Virus record (IMG/VR): IMGVR_UViG_3300045453_000017
Span: 1 to 28,524 of that record
DNA length: 28,524 nt
DNA from: a virus
Strand: one strand, 5' to 3'
Part shown: piece after piece, positions 7,373 to 15,900 of the stretch
Layout of the letters: each line of letters opens with the position of its first letter
How positions within the stretch are numbered: position 1 is the first letter of the stretch
Notes under the pieces: model-generated
What the model was told of the DNA's origin: nothing
Database searches by the model: none
What the model saw: the letters and a program-made list of their open reading frames with translations, nothing else
Translations under genes and position numbers: made by a program

Positions 7373-7561
7373 ATGAATTGGAAGAATTGGAAGAAGCACG
7401 TTGATGTGGCTGCGGGAGGGCTCGCGGGCTTTGTGTTCTCTCAATTTGCTGGGCGACAGGTTTCTGAAGACCTGGGAGGGATGGTTCTCGTACTTAGCAT
7501 TGCAATAGGCGTTGGCGTGTACCTGCTTGTTCAGCGTTGGGTTCCTGAATCAAAAGGTTAG
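7373..7561 (+). CDS. Two-helix membrane protein, holin candidate
   Basis: A 62-aa protein from ATG 7373, with AGGAGG 7 nt upstream; the overlapping ATG 7355 has no such site. A basic N-terminus (NWKNWKKH) precedes a moderately hydrophobic segment at about 10-28 and a strong one at about 39-57 (MVLVLSIAIGVGVYLLV), then a charged C-terminus. Size, topology and position right after the endolysin fit a small holin, but sequence alone does not show it. A second, better-matched holin is encoded on the other strand at 11262-11738, so this one may be an antiholin or accessory membrane protein. Confidence 0.6.
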   Translation: MNWKNWKKHVDVAAGGLAGFVFSQFAGRQVSEDLGGMVLVLSIAIGVGVYLLVQRWVPESKG

Positions 7562-7565
7562 GGCC

Positions 7566-8321
7566 ATGATCGCTGGTGTAGTAGCCCAAACATTGTTAGG
7601 GCTAGTGAAGAAACATGGCGTGGCCCTAGGCCTTGTTCTCATTATCGTTGTTCAAGGGTACATAAGCCAGATCAACACCAACAGGCTCGAACGTCAAATT
7701 GCAGAAGGACTCCGGCGCGAGGAGGAATACAAGGCTGCGCTAGCGCGGGCGAATCAAGCCATTGCTGTACTCGATGAGAGGGCGAAGACTCTCCCTCCAG
7801 GCAAAACAGAGACTGTCTTCATTAAGGTTCCAGAGTACATTGGATACGAGAAGCCCATGCCCGTTCTGGTCACTCGGACTGAGAGGGCCGTTGAGACTAA
7901 GATCGAGACAATCACCTTGCCTGCCGAAAAGATCAAAGAGATCATCGACAGATCCCCCCAATCTCTTGTTTTTGAGATTGAGGCGACACGCGACATTGTC
8001 AAAGGCGAGAAGTTCAGGATTATTGCCAGCCAGATCCAACCAGGTTTTTGGCAGCCAATTCTTGATATTGGTGCCCCGATCAAAGTAGATGCGAAGGTCG
8101 TTACGCCAATCGACAAAATCCCTCAGCCACAAATCGTAGCGCTTGAGCGTAGATTCCACGTGACAGGGCTAGTTGGGCACAGTTTCAATCTTGGTCCATT
8201 CCTCGCCGCTCGAATCAACTATGCACTCAACCAGACATTTGGGCTAGAGGCACAAGCGGCTTGGTACCCTAACAATGCAATTCGCTATGACGGGTATGTA
8301 GCACTAACGGCCAGATGGTAA
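7566..8321 (+). CDS. Membrane-anchored coiled-coil protein with beta-rich C-terminus, lysis-region unknown
   Basis: A 251-aa protein from ATG 7566, 4 nt after the previous stop. Residues 15-33 form one transmembrane helix (HGVALGLVLIIVVQGYISQ). Next comes a charged probable coiled coil (RLERQIAEGLRREEEYKAAL, to about 75), then a mixed region, and a final 55 residues of alternating hydrophobic/polar strands ending in aromatic ALTARW. The N-terminal anchor plus periplasmic coiled coil and the location fit an inner-membrane spanin-like role. The final strands look somewhat like an outer-membrane beta-signal. Both are inference; no family is recognised, and it could be a structural scaffold instead. 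Confidence 0.65.
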   Translation: MIAGVVAQTLLGLVKKHGVALGLVLIIVVQGYISQINTNRLERQIAEGLRREEEYKAALARANQAIAVLDERAKTLPPGKTETVFIKVPEYIGYEKPMPVLVTRTERAVETKIETITLPAEKIKEIIDRSPQSLVFEIEATRDIVKGEKFRIIASQIQPGFWQPILDIGAPIKVDAKVVTPIDKIPQPQIVALERRFHVTGLVGHSFNLGPFLAARINYALNQTFGLEAQAAWYPNNAIRYDGYVALTARW

Positions 8322-8322
8322 C

Positions 8323-8604
8323 ATGACAATTCCTGTCGAGGAAGCCCGGGCAATCGTGCACACGCGAGAATTCCTGCTGATGCTATGCATCCCACAAGAG
8401 ACACCAAATGTCCCTCAGATTGTTCGGGCTCTCGCGCGTCAACTTCTTAGACATTACCCTTCGGCCGAGAAGGTCGAAGAGATATACAGGGACGCAGGGA
8501 TAAGTCTAGCGCCTCTGATCAAAGGGGGGATACGTCGTGAGGCAGCTGATGTTCGCGTTGGTATTCGCGCTGTCCTTCGCGCTGGTAGGGCTCGGCTCAA
8601 GTAA
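8323..8604 (+). CDS. BPSL0761-like small phage protein
   Basis: A 93-aa protein starting 1 nt after the previous stop. EEARAIVHTREFLLML, then TPNVPQIVRALARQLLRHYPS, matches the pattern I associate with the BPSL0761 family of small phage proteins (ERTRAV..TREFL, TP.VP..VR..A..LLRHYP). Function is unknown. The last 68 nt are shared with the start of the next gene; residues beyond about 60 (DAGISLAPLIKGGIRREAAD) have no family match in memory and may be a less constrained extension. Confidence 0.68.
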   Translation: MTIPVEEARAIVHTREFLLMLCIPQETPNVPQIVRALARQLLRHYPSAEKVEEIYRDAGISLAPLIKGGIRREAADVRVGIRAVLRAGRARLK

Positions 8605-9079
8605 CACTGCGCCAGCGCCTGTTTCAGGGCCAATTGTGCCTGGGAAGATGATTGGGCCTATTGTCATTGGGATGCCCTTCGATGCTGCCAGAGGGATCAT
8701 GGAGGGACTTGGCCCAATCGAAGATCACAATGACGAGCATGGTCTCGGGACCTGCAATCAAGAGCCAGGCGTTGGTTTCTGTATTTTTGACTCCTTGTAT
8801 CGCCATGATATCGACGAAGTCATTTTGAAGACGCCTGGCCAGGTAGCCTTCGTCGGGACCGACGACGAACGATTTGGTGCCCCGCCATTGAAGGTTGGCG
8901 TCCTTGCAGAGAGGGGTGCCCTTGAAACCTTCATTGGTGCGCCGCATGAAGATGCGTGGCTCTTGACGCCTCATGCAGGAATAGTAGTTTGGTGGTCTAA
9001 GGGTGTTTCCATTTTTGTGAGCCTAGTCAATGGTGAAATTCAAGGAGTCCACGTCTTTGTGCCAATCACAGCAAGATAG
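8537..9079 (+). CDS. Exported protein of unknown function
   Basis: A 180-aa protein from GTG 8537, with an AAAGGGGGG tract about 9 nt upstream; ATG 8549 is an alternative. The N-terminus is a Sec-type signal peptide (RQLMFALVFALSFALVGLGSS), with cleavage likely near residue 21-25; no lipobox cysteine is seen. The mature part has two repeats of the kind 'IGMPFDAARGIMEGLGPIED' and 'VLAERGALETFIGAPHEDAW', a LGxP-type layout found in small periplasmic proteins. Two cysteines (about 72 and 82) could form a disulphide. The 68-nt overlap with the previous gene is large for this genome. Possible roles include an outer-membrane spanin partner or a host-surface modifier, neither shown. Confidence 0.68.
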   Translation: MRQLMFALVFALSFALVGLGSSNTAPAPVSGPIVPGKMIGPIVIGMPFDAARGIMEGLGPIEDHNDEHGLGTCNQEPGVGFCIFDSLYRHDIDEVILKTPGQVAFVGTDDERFGAPPLKVGVLAERGALETFIGAPHEDAWLLTPHAGIVVWWSKGVSIFVSLVNGEIQGVHVFVPITAR

Positions 9080-9100
9080 CGTGAAGGAAGGAGGGGAGGC

Positions 9101-9274
9101 ATGCTATCTGTAGCATGGGGGATTGTCGATTACATGCGGGAGCCCATCGAGTTATCTTGTCTGTCGTGTGGGTTCTATTTCTCGTTGCCACGCGAAGACG
9201 CGCTGATTGCGCGATACTGCGTGCGATGCGGTAAGCCTGTCTCATGTGTAGAGCATAACCTACGCCCGGCCTAA
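9101..9274 (+). CDS. Zinc-ribbon mini-protein, 57 aa
   Basis: A short frame with one of the best SDs here (AAGGAGGGGAGGC just upstream of ATG 9101), filling the gap between two larger genes. It encodes two CxxC knuckles, CLSC (20-23) and CVRC (40-43), separated by 16 residues, plus C49 and H52. That spacing is typical of zinc ribbons in small phage regulatory or nucleic-acid-binding proteins. The start of the frame (MLSVAWGIVDYMREPIE) suggests a short helix. No specific partner can be named. Confidence 0.7.
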   Translation: MLSVAWGIVDYMREPIELSCLSCGFYFSLPREDALIARYCVRCGKPVSCVEHNLRPA

Positions 9275-9302
9275 TAGGCCTGACGAGAAAGGAAGGAGTA
9301 CG

Positions 9303-10241
9303 ATGCCAAAACAGAATGGACAGGATGAAACAATCCTCGCTATCCTCAGTGCGATTGGGGGGAAATCAGGCGCCTCTATTCCACTAAAGCCAGAGGAAAT
9401 GATCCAGGATCTACAGGCTGCAGGATACCGGATTGTCAAGCACGATCCAGGATCTGAACAACGGCATCTGAAAGAGATCAAGACCTTCAGCAAAGAACGA
9501 TGGGAAGGAGGCGATATTGTCAAATTTGGCGCCCTCTCGTGTACGCATCTAGGAAGCCGCCAGCAGCAATTGACATTCTTGAATGCTCTCTATGACCGAT
9601 TCGCTGCCGAAGGAATCACGACTGTATTGAATTGTGGCGACATCGCAGAAGGCGATGGGAATGTCTACCGTGGCCAACGTTATGACGTCTTTCTGCATGG
9701 GGCGGACGTGCAGAGGGACTACGTCACTGAGAAGTATCCGAAGCGCAATGGCATCACAACCTACATGATCGCAGGGAACCATGACTGGTCTTTCTGGCAG
9801 CGAGGCGGATTCAATCTGCTTGAATCTGTGGCCGAGAGGCGACCTGATATGGTCTATCTGGGCGCAATGGGCGCAAAGGTTCTTGTGGATGGCGTCCATG
9901 TCTACGTATCACACGGAAGCGGAGGCAATGCCTACGCGCGGTCCTACAAGCCCCAGAAACGTATCGAACAGTTCGCGCCTGCCGAGAAGCCTGAAGTCTT
10001 CCTCCTTGGGCACTACCACTCATGGAACCATCTGCCAATGTACCGTAACGTCATCGGGTATCAGATGGGCTGCCTACAGTCACAAACAGACTACCTGAAG
10101 CGGGTTGGTCTCTATCCTGAGATTGGTGGTCTGATTTTGACTATCTATCGAGGAACCAAAGGGGCTGATCGTCTTGGGGGATTTGTTCGCGTCGTCGATG
10201 AGATTATCCCCCTCTACAAACCAAAGGAGCGTGACTATTGA
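9303..10241 (+). CDS. Calcineurin-like metallophosphatase with altered first metal motif
   Basis: A 312-aa protein; ATG 9303 has GGAAGGAG upstream. The metallophosphoesterase motifs run in order: SCTHLGS (80-86), NCGDIAEGD (D113), AGNHDWS (N159, H160, D161), VSHGSG (H204) and GHYH (H237, H239). The family normally opens with DxH; here the aspartate is cysteine (C80, codon TGT), with H82 kept. Residues 1-70 hold a helical, possibly DNA- or partner-binding segment (PEEMIQDLQAAGYRI). Phage members are often found with replication genes and may act on nucleic acid or nucleotide phosphates; the substrate is unknown. The gene overlaps the next by one base. Confidence 0.85.
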   Translation: MPKQNGQDETILAILSAIGGKSGASIPLKPEEMIQDLQAAGYRIVKHDPGSEQRHLKEIKTFSKERWEGGDIVKFGALSCTHLGSRQQQLTFLNALYDRFAAEGITTVLNCGDIAEGDGNVYRGQRYDVFLHGADVQRDYVTEKYPKRNGITTYMIAGNHDWSFWQRGGFNLLESVAERRPDMVYLGAMGAKVLVDGVHVYVSHGSGGNAYARSYKPQKRIEQFAPAEKPEVFLLGHYHSWNHLPMYRNVIGYQMGCLQSQTDYLKRVGLYPEIGGLILTIYRGTKGADRLGGFVRVVDEIIPLYKPKERDY

Positions 10242-10525
10242 TGCCACTTCCAAACGATGCAGAGTTCAAAGCCTTGGAGGCTCTACTTAGCAAATTCTCA
10301 ACTAAAGAAATGGCTGATGGCTTCTCTGTTGCTGAACTTGCAGTCAAAACAGGCAAAGGCATCGAATGGATTCGCGAACAACTTCGCAAACTCGATGCGG
10401 CTGGGTACCTCATTGCTGGGCGCAAGAAAGTCAAAGCGATTGATGGCCGCATGGTGTGGATTGCTGCATACAAGGTGAGGCGTCCCGAAACACCGCAAGA
10501 GGATGAAAAGGGAAAGAAGAAATGA
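10241..10525 (+). CDS. Winged-helix DNA-binding protein
   Basis: A 94-aa protein from ATG 10241, sharing one base with the previous stop; TTG 10238 is an alternative with better SD spacing (AAAGGAG). FSVAELAVKTGKGIEWIREQLRKLDAAGYL is a clear helix-turn-helix with a recognition helix, followed by a wing (RKKVKAIDGRMVWIAAYKV). The last dozen residues are charged (ETPQEDEKGKKK). It is a likely transcription regulator of phage genes, but no operator can be pointed to. Confidence 0.75.
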   Translation: MPLPNDAEFKALEALLSKFSTKEMADGFSVAELAVKTGKGIEWIREQLRKLDAAGYLIAGRKKVKAIDGRMVWIAAYKVRRPETPQEDEKGKKK

Positions 10526-10854
10526 GCCGGCGTGGCCCTGTACAAGCGCCAACAGAAGCCATTGTTTGGTATGACGCTGAAGGGAAACAACGTGAGAAGT
10601 ATCGTACTGGCCTTCCTGTCCTTGCAACAGTTGGGATACGCATGTATGAAGATGACGATGAAGTGATCTTGGGAACTGAGATTGAGTATCGCCCTGGCTA
10701 TCAAACTGAGGAGACCGATCACGTCAAAGTGCCCAAGGTTCTCATCATCGCTCGATTCCCTCTCGATGAGTTTCCAATCTTTCGATCAGTTGAGGAATTG
10801 AAAGCCCACCTTAAGGAGCGTCATAGTGAAGCGCCAACCACGCAAAAGGAGTGA
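10522..10854 (+). CDS. Unknown protein, 110 aa
   Basis: Starts in an ATGA overlap with the winged-helix gene; the SD (AAGGGAAAGAAG) is modest. The protein is a mixed alpha/beta sequence with a strand-rich centre (EVILGTEIEYRPGYQ, VPKVLIIARFPLDEF) and a C-terminal helix (SVEELKAHLKERH). No family or catalytic motif is recognised. Overlap coupling suggests co-expression with its neighbour. Confidence 0.68.
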   Translation: MSRRGPVQAPTEAIVWYDAEGKQREKYRTGLPVLATVGIRMYEDDDEVILGTEIEYRPGYQTEETDHVKVPKVLIIARFPLDEFPIFRSVEELKAHLKERHSEAPTTQKE

Positions 10855-10857
10855 GTC

Positions 10858-11127
10858 ATGGTCAAGGGCACGCAAGACCCGCAGAGTCAGTCGCCGGAAT
10901 CGGGCCCAGGCGCAGCGTCGCAGGGCTCGCAGATCACCGTTGACCTCATAGAAATTCAAAAGATCATTGGTGATCTAGCGCTTACTCTTGCCAGCGAACG
11001 AACGCGGGCCACAAGGGCAGAACAGGTGATACAAAATCTCTTGCGGGAGAGGGAAACGTTGATTGTCCGGATTCGCAGCCTGGAAGGGGACGAGCCTCGG
11101 GTCTCTGTGGATCGCCAACGATCCTAG
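10858..11127 (+). CDS. Small coiled-coil protein, 89 aa
   Basis: ATG 10858 follows AAAGGAG and begins 3 nt after the previous stop. A Gln/Ser/Gly-rich disordered N-terminus (to about 27) leads into a long helix (28-75, VDLIEIQKIIGDLALTLASE then RATRAEQVIQNLLRERETLI) with heptad hydrophobics. It is the last plus-strand gene; its stop lies inside the GC-rich repeat tract. Function unknown; oligomerisation is likely. Confidence 0.62.
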   Translation: MVKGTQDPQSQSPESGPGAASQGSQITVDLIEIQKIIGDLALTLASERTRATRAEQVIQNLLRERETLIVRIRSLEGDEPRVSVDRQRS

Positions 11128-11190
11128 GGCCACTCCCCTGGGCCCTAGGCTCCACCCTAGGCCCTAGGCTCCGCCCCTAGGCCCTAAGGC
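11123..11190. repeat. Short imperfect direct repeats with CCTAGG palindromes
   Basis: Two nearly identical 19-20 nt units, GGCCCTAGGCTCC(A/G)CCC(C)TA, lie at 11141-11159 and 11160-11179, flanked by degenerate copies at about 11127-11140 and 11180-11195. Because CCTAGG is self-complementary, several alternative hairpins are possible, such as CCTAGGG 11123-11129 with CCCTAGG 11143-11149. The tract sits where the two transcription blocks converge and may add to termination. Confidence 0.6.
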
Positions 11191-11216
11191 CTGTCCCCGC
11201 CTATAGATCCTCTCCT

Positions 11217-11246
11217 AGGAGGGCCGGCGGGCGCGTCGGCCCTCCT
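11217..11246. terminator. Convergent hairpin, probable two-way terminator
   Basis: AGGAGGGCCG (11217-11226) pairs perfectly with CGGCCCTCCT (11237-11246) around a 10-nt GC-rich loop. It lies between the last plus-strand gene and the end of the minus-strand holin gene, 16 nt from the latter. No clear U-tract follows on either strand, so classical intrinsic termination is not certain. Confidence 0.55.
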
Positions 11247-11261
11247 GCAATGCCTCTGCGG

Positions 11262-11738
11262 CTACTGGCGCGGGCCTTTCGGTAGATCCTCTCCAACGCC
11301 AGACGCCTTCAAGAATCGCCGCAGGATAGCGCCAAGCCCAATGCCGGCGGCCCTCCGCAGATTCTCGTCAATGCTGGTGGCCTCTGCTAACGTCAAGTAG
11401 AGGAGAGCCACCTTGACTGAGACAAATCCTAGTGCAGGTGCGCCGATAGCCAGCGCCAGGATATGTTCTAGCATCCGAGCGGCTACGATAATGATTGCGT
11501 AGGATGCAAATTTCTTAAGTGTTTTCTGGATCATGCCTGACGAAGTGATTTTGCGCCCCTCTTTTCTCGACGCCCAAATGCCTGTGAGAAGGTCAAGAAG
11601 CATCAAGATTGAGAAGGGAATATACATCGCATGAACAAGGGGGTCTCCTCCGAAAAGATAGACAAGGGCAGCGACCATTGTTTTGATGAGCCAGTAATCT
11701 GTGATACTCTTGGGAGTCCATGTCAAAAGGGTGTTCAC
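11262..11738 (-). CDS. Phage holin, Phage_holin_4 (toxin secretion/phage lysis) type
   Basis: A 158-aa membrane protein from GTG 11738, with GAGGAGGG about 6 nt upstream. Hydrophobic segments at about 20-50 and 76-120 bracket ILMLLDLLTGIWASRKEGRK and ITSSGMIQKTLKKFASYAII, the pattern of the phi29/Cph1-like holin family (DxxTG..a, SS.G...K..Y). Holins permeabilise the inner membrane to release the endolysin at a set time. It is the last gene of the virion block, far from and opposite in strand to the endolysin. The C-terminus is basic and polar (LRRFLKASGVGEDLPKGPRQ). Confidence 0.8.
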   Translation of the reverse strand: MNTLLTWTPKSITDYWLIKTMVAALVYLFGGDPLVHAMYIPFSILMLLDLLTGIWASRKEGRKITSSGMIQKTLKKFASYAIIIVAARMLEHILALAIGAPALGFVSVKVALLYLTLAEATSIDENLRRAAGIGLGAILRRFLKASGVGEDLPKGPRQ

Positions 11739-11752
11739 GCGATGCCCTCCTC

Positions 11753-12943
11753 TTAATTCGGAATTCGCAGGGCTCTGAATCCGACTCCTGCGCTATCAAT
11801 TGCCCCCATGCTAACTCGCTGTACAGTAATTGTCCCCCCGATGTTTCGTGCAATCAAGAGAGCGGTCTCGCCATCTGCTGGGGTTCTTACTCCAATGGCC
11901 TCCACAATGACGCTGGTCGTTCCGTCGCGGGTGATGTTGATTTGGAATCGGCTTCCATTGGCTGCTGTTGTCCAATTCTCGGTCGCAAAGAAAGCGTTGT
12001 TCCCTCCAGAAGCAAAGGCTGTCCCATTGTAGGCGGTGGCAATCCATGCTACAAGGCGGTCTCCTGACAAAATTGCAGCAGGCCCGACTCGTGCTCGTAG
12101 GTATTGTGTGATGGGGGAATTTGATGCAATATTGCTGTGCGCTTCAAGAGTATGTTGTTGAATCCCATCATCGCGTCGGGTGAAAATTGACCTCCACCCC
12201 AGAGAACTACTCCCAAAGTCTCTTGTTCCTGTCGGTTGAGGGAGCATTGATCGCATTACACGGATATTGCTATTAGCATTAGGGTTATCATTATCAATGA
12301 ATAAATCTCCGCCTATCCCACTCAAAACAAGGTCTCCCGATCCAGTTGACCGAATACGCCCCCGTTCTACGCCTTGTGTTTTGAAGACCATCACTGCTTG
12401 GCCTGCCCCTATGCTATCTGGTGTTTCCACAATTAAGGCTGGATCGGAAATATTGGTATTTTCAGATACATAACGAACATGGAGTCGAAGGGTTTTGGTG
12501 TTACGTCCAACCCCGCCTCCTTCATAGAGCATTATCTCTGTTGGGCTTATAGCAATGCCAATAGGCTGGCTGTTAGTTGTTGGGGCGGTTGCTGTCAGCG
12601 TTCCAGCAGTGGTGCTAATGTAGATGTCTTGTCCTGCTGTCCATGCCCATCCGGTATTGGTAACGATGGAGAGGGGCTCTTGATAAACGTAGATGGTGGC
12701 ACCTGAACCTGCGGCTGTTGCAGCGATTCCCCGAACCCCCAAAGAAGCATCAACCGCTCTCAACCATCGATTCGTCGCCGCATTATAGAAGACGGCCTGG
12801 AATTGGCTGATTGACTCGCCAGCAAGACCTTGTACTGTGAACCCGGCTTCGACTCTATCCAGGTTTGTATTATAAGTCAAAGTCTTCGCGGCCGCAGTCG
12901 GATCAGGCTTCGTCAATCTGCGGTGTCTCGTAACAGTGGCCAT
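11753..12943 (-). CDS. Tail fibre / receptor-binding-like protein
   Basis: A 396-aa protein with AGGAG upstream of ATG. Residues 30-145 form a beta-rich head (SISQFQAVFYNAATNRWLRA, GIAATAAGSGATIYVY, AGQDIYISTTAGTLTAT) similar to small virion decoration or fibre-attachment domains. The middle has strand-turn repeats typical of trimeric fibres (SGDLVLSGIGGDLFIDNDN) and the fibre signature FGSSSLGWRSIFTRR (about 245-259). The C-terminal 110 residues are a probable receptor-binding tip rich in T, S, N and G. It follows the tail-tip gene, which fits a side or central fibre. Receptor unknown. Confidence 0.75.
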   Translation of the reverse strand: MATVTRHRRLTKPDPTAAAKTLTYNTNLDRVEAGFTVQGLAGESISQFQAVFYNAATNRWLRAVDASLGVRGIAATAAGSGATIYVYQEPLSIVTNTGWAWTAGQDIYISTTAGTLTATAPTTNSQPIGIAISPTEIMLYEGGGVGRNTKTLRLHVRYVSENTNISDPALIVETPDSIGAGQAVMVFKTQGVERGRIRSTGSGDLVLSGIGGDLFIDNDNPNANSNIRVMRSMLPQPTGTRDFGSSSLGWRSIFTRRDDGIQQHTLEAHSNIASNSPITQYLRARVGPAAILSGDRLVAWIATAYNGTAFASGGNNAFFATENWTTAANGSRFQINITRDGTTSVIVEAIGVRTPADGETALLIARNIGGTITVQRVSMGAIDSAGVGFRALRIPN

Positions 12944-12979
12944 TATTCTCCTCCCTACTCTCTTATTCTATCCATCTGA

Positions 12980-15900
12980 CTATGTCTTGACAGTCATTGT
13001 GAAGGTCCTAGAAATTGCCTCGGACAACCCGCCGTCCTTTCCAACAATTTGTACAGTGACCCCAATGGTCGATTGCCATGACCCGCTGTCGGCGATATTT
13101 TCTGACTCAGTGTAAGTATCGGTCTCAGTTGTAACTTCCCGGATGCGCCTTACATCTGCGCCGACTCTGTAGGTGACTCGATAGGCTCTAAAGTTTGGGT
13201 CCTTACCATCGACGACGCCTCGTTCCAATTCGCTGTCCTCTTGAATAGATACATCTGTGTATGTCCAAACAGTCTTGAGATGCCGATTCGGTGACGCTGA
13301 CACTGAAAGGCCTGTGGCTATGCCCATTTCAAAGTCAGCGCCACTGGCCTGAATCGCCCCCGCATTGACCCCTTGCAGGTTATCGATTCTAGTGGGCATC
13401 CCTCCTGTTGCTTGATATAGAATGCTCACAGGAGACACTTCAGAAATAGGTTGCTCCTCGCCCATCACATTGCGGGAAGTGGCCTTGAAAAACATAGTCC
13501 TCCCCACAAGGAGCCAATCAATTGGCATAGACTGTATGGGCTGTAGACCAATCTTTGGAATTGTTCCTCGGACTGGTGTCAAAATGATCGCATATTGATT
13601 CAGGACCAAGGCTCCAGCCTCGGCGTTGTGCGATGTGGCGGTGGTCAATTCCATCCCCCGGAGGAGCGTAGAGAGGGTATATCGTTGGCCGGAGACAAGA
13701 GTGGCTGTTTTGAAGTAGATTATCTCCCCACCAATGAGGATGCGATTGACTCCAGCACGAAATTGTGAATCTGTCACCGATACCAAAGTCACATCTGGCG
13801 CTAGAATCTCTACATCAACAGTGTTTGTCTCATCAAGGAATTGACTTGGTGTAGCAACAAGGCCTGTTCTCGTTACCCCCCAAACTGATCCAGTACCAAT
13901 CTCGGCTATCCTGGTATAGGTCGCATTGTCATCCGAGGCATACAATCTTGCCCCTGCCCACGCTCTATCGACTCCAGAGACAATGGCTACAATAGATGGA
14001 TTCCCATTCACCGGGACCGGGCCAAGTTCCAGGACTGACAATCGCGTGTGTGCCGCTGGATCTTGCAATTGAGGGCTTACTGGAACAATGACGTCACCAG
14101 GAAGTGGAGCATCCCATTCCATGATGTATTCATTCTCTTCAAGAGCCTCAAGCATGGCTCGGCCATCTGATTCTTCGCCCAAACCTACGACACGCATTCT
14201 TTTGGAAGAGAGCCCTAGATCGGTATCTGTCCATGCAATAACATCAGCAGGTTCAATATGCCCATCCTGAGGGCCTATAGGAATCGCTCCAGTTAGACGT
14301 TTGACGCTCTTAACCCATAATGTTCTGTAGGCAAGTTTGCGGGCGAGTTCAGGATCAGTGATGGCCTCTCCGCCTATCTCCAGTTCCCGACCGTGCGTCT
14401 GGCCAAGCAGCCGGGCTTCCTGGGTATCTGGGGTGTAGTCTTGCGCCCTGTTCGTGTAGTGGACAATGACTCTACTTGTCAGATCGGTATTCCCTTCTCG
14501 GGAAACTACTACGCTTTGTCCCTTTGTATATGCTGCAGTGGTGATCGCAGGGATATTTGATGCTGGCTCTTGGCGTCTTGGCCTTAGGCTGAACTTCCCT
14601 CCCGAGAACGTCAAGAAAGTATCCACAAGAAGGAGCATCGATTCAAGATGCTGCAGGGCTGACCCCCGCTCACGGAAAATTGGTGAGATGAAGAGCCTGT
14701 TCTGTGCGAAGTAGATACTTGCATCTCGGAATGAAGCCTCGTCAATCATTGATGCCGGGAAGCCACAACCATACCTAGTATTTGTCAAGACATCATATGC
14801 AATCCAAGCCGGATTCTCATCTCCAGTTGAGGGAGTATGTTGGGCGCCGTACTGAACTTCCATAATCTGTCCACTATCGGCGATTGGGCCAGTTACGGTC
14901 CACTTGATAGCCTTATCATCTATGTTGATGGCGCGCACGAGGGTTCCAGCAGGGTTTTGATTATCTACGACGACCATCCGCCCAATTACCTTCATGCCCA
15001 CAAGGCCGCCGCCAGTGAAAGATCGGACTCCTGTGATTACATCCACGAGGGGGAATTGATTGAAGGCCGGAGGGTGGTCGCCTCCAAGAGTCGTTCCCCT
15101 AGCCAGGTATTCTCCAACGCCAGGGGAATACCGACTCTGGGCCGAGAGGATTTGCGCCGATCCTCCAGCCAAGTCATACACGCGAATCTCCCCAAAGTTC
15201 CCTTCTCCTGATCCTGAATTTGACCAGTATACATAGATCAGACTTCCACAAACGACAAGTGCAGCAACGTCACCGTCAGGCGCTGAATCCTTTGGGCCCG
15301 TGGTGATTGCTGATCTGTTGATAACATAACTCTTGATTGCTTGATTGCCTTCATGCTGGTCGGCGCCTCGTGTAAGAAGCAAAAGAATTCTCGCGATGCC
15401 GTTGGCATAGACAAAAAACTCATCCATGTCAACGATTCTCAAACTGGTATGATCGGGCCAAAACATTTGCCACCAACTGAACTTGACGCCCACGATGGCT
15501 AAGGAATCATCAAATATCCAGTCAAAGACCTTAAGTTTCTGCCACTGTCCATTTATACCGAGAGCATCTCCTGCCACAATACCAGTTGTTCGCGTAAGGT
15601 ATACACTACTTCCTCCTGAGAGTGGATTTGCGAAACAACTAAGCAATGCCCCGGTCTGAAGGTCGCGGACAAAGAATCCTGGTCGTCCAGCAACACACTC
15701 TCCCCGCAGTGCATGCCATTGGGACGAAGGATGGCGCGTCTGATCAAAAATCGCCCCTAAGTCAATTGTTGAAGCCTCAATTCCTGTCTCTGGATTATAC
15801 AATTTGTATGTGCGGCCAGCATCTTGCCAAACTGCAATATAGTGCTTAGGCTGGGCTGAGAGCGGGACTCGCCGACTAACCTCAAAGATGAAGTTTGGAA

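Noticed and set aside
9269-9281. GGCCTAATAGGCC near-palindrome between the zinc-ribbon and phosphatase genes
   Set aside because: The central loop is too short for a hairpin and it overlaps a stop codon; no second copy was noticed.
14837-15211. A 124-codon plus-strand frame inside the tail tip gene
   Set aside because: It is antisense to the tail tip coding sequence, with no SD and no protein-like motif.
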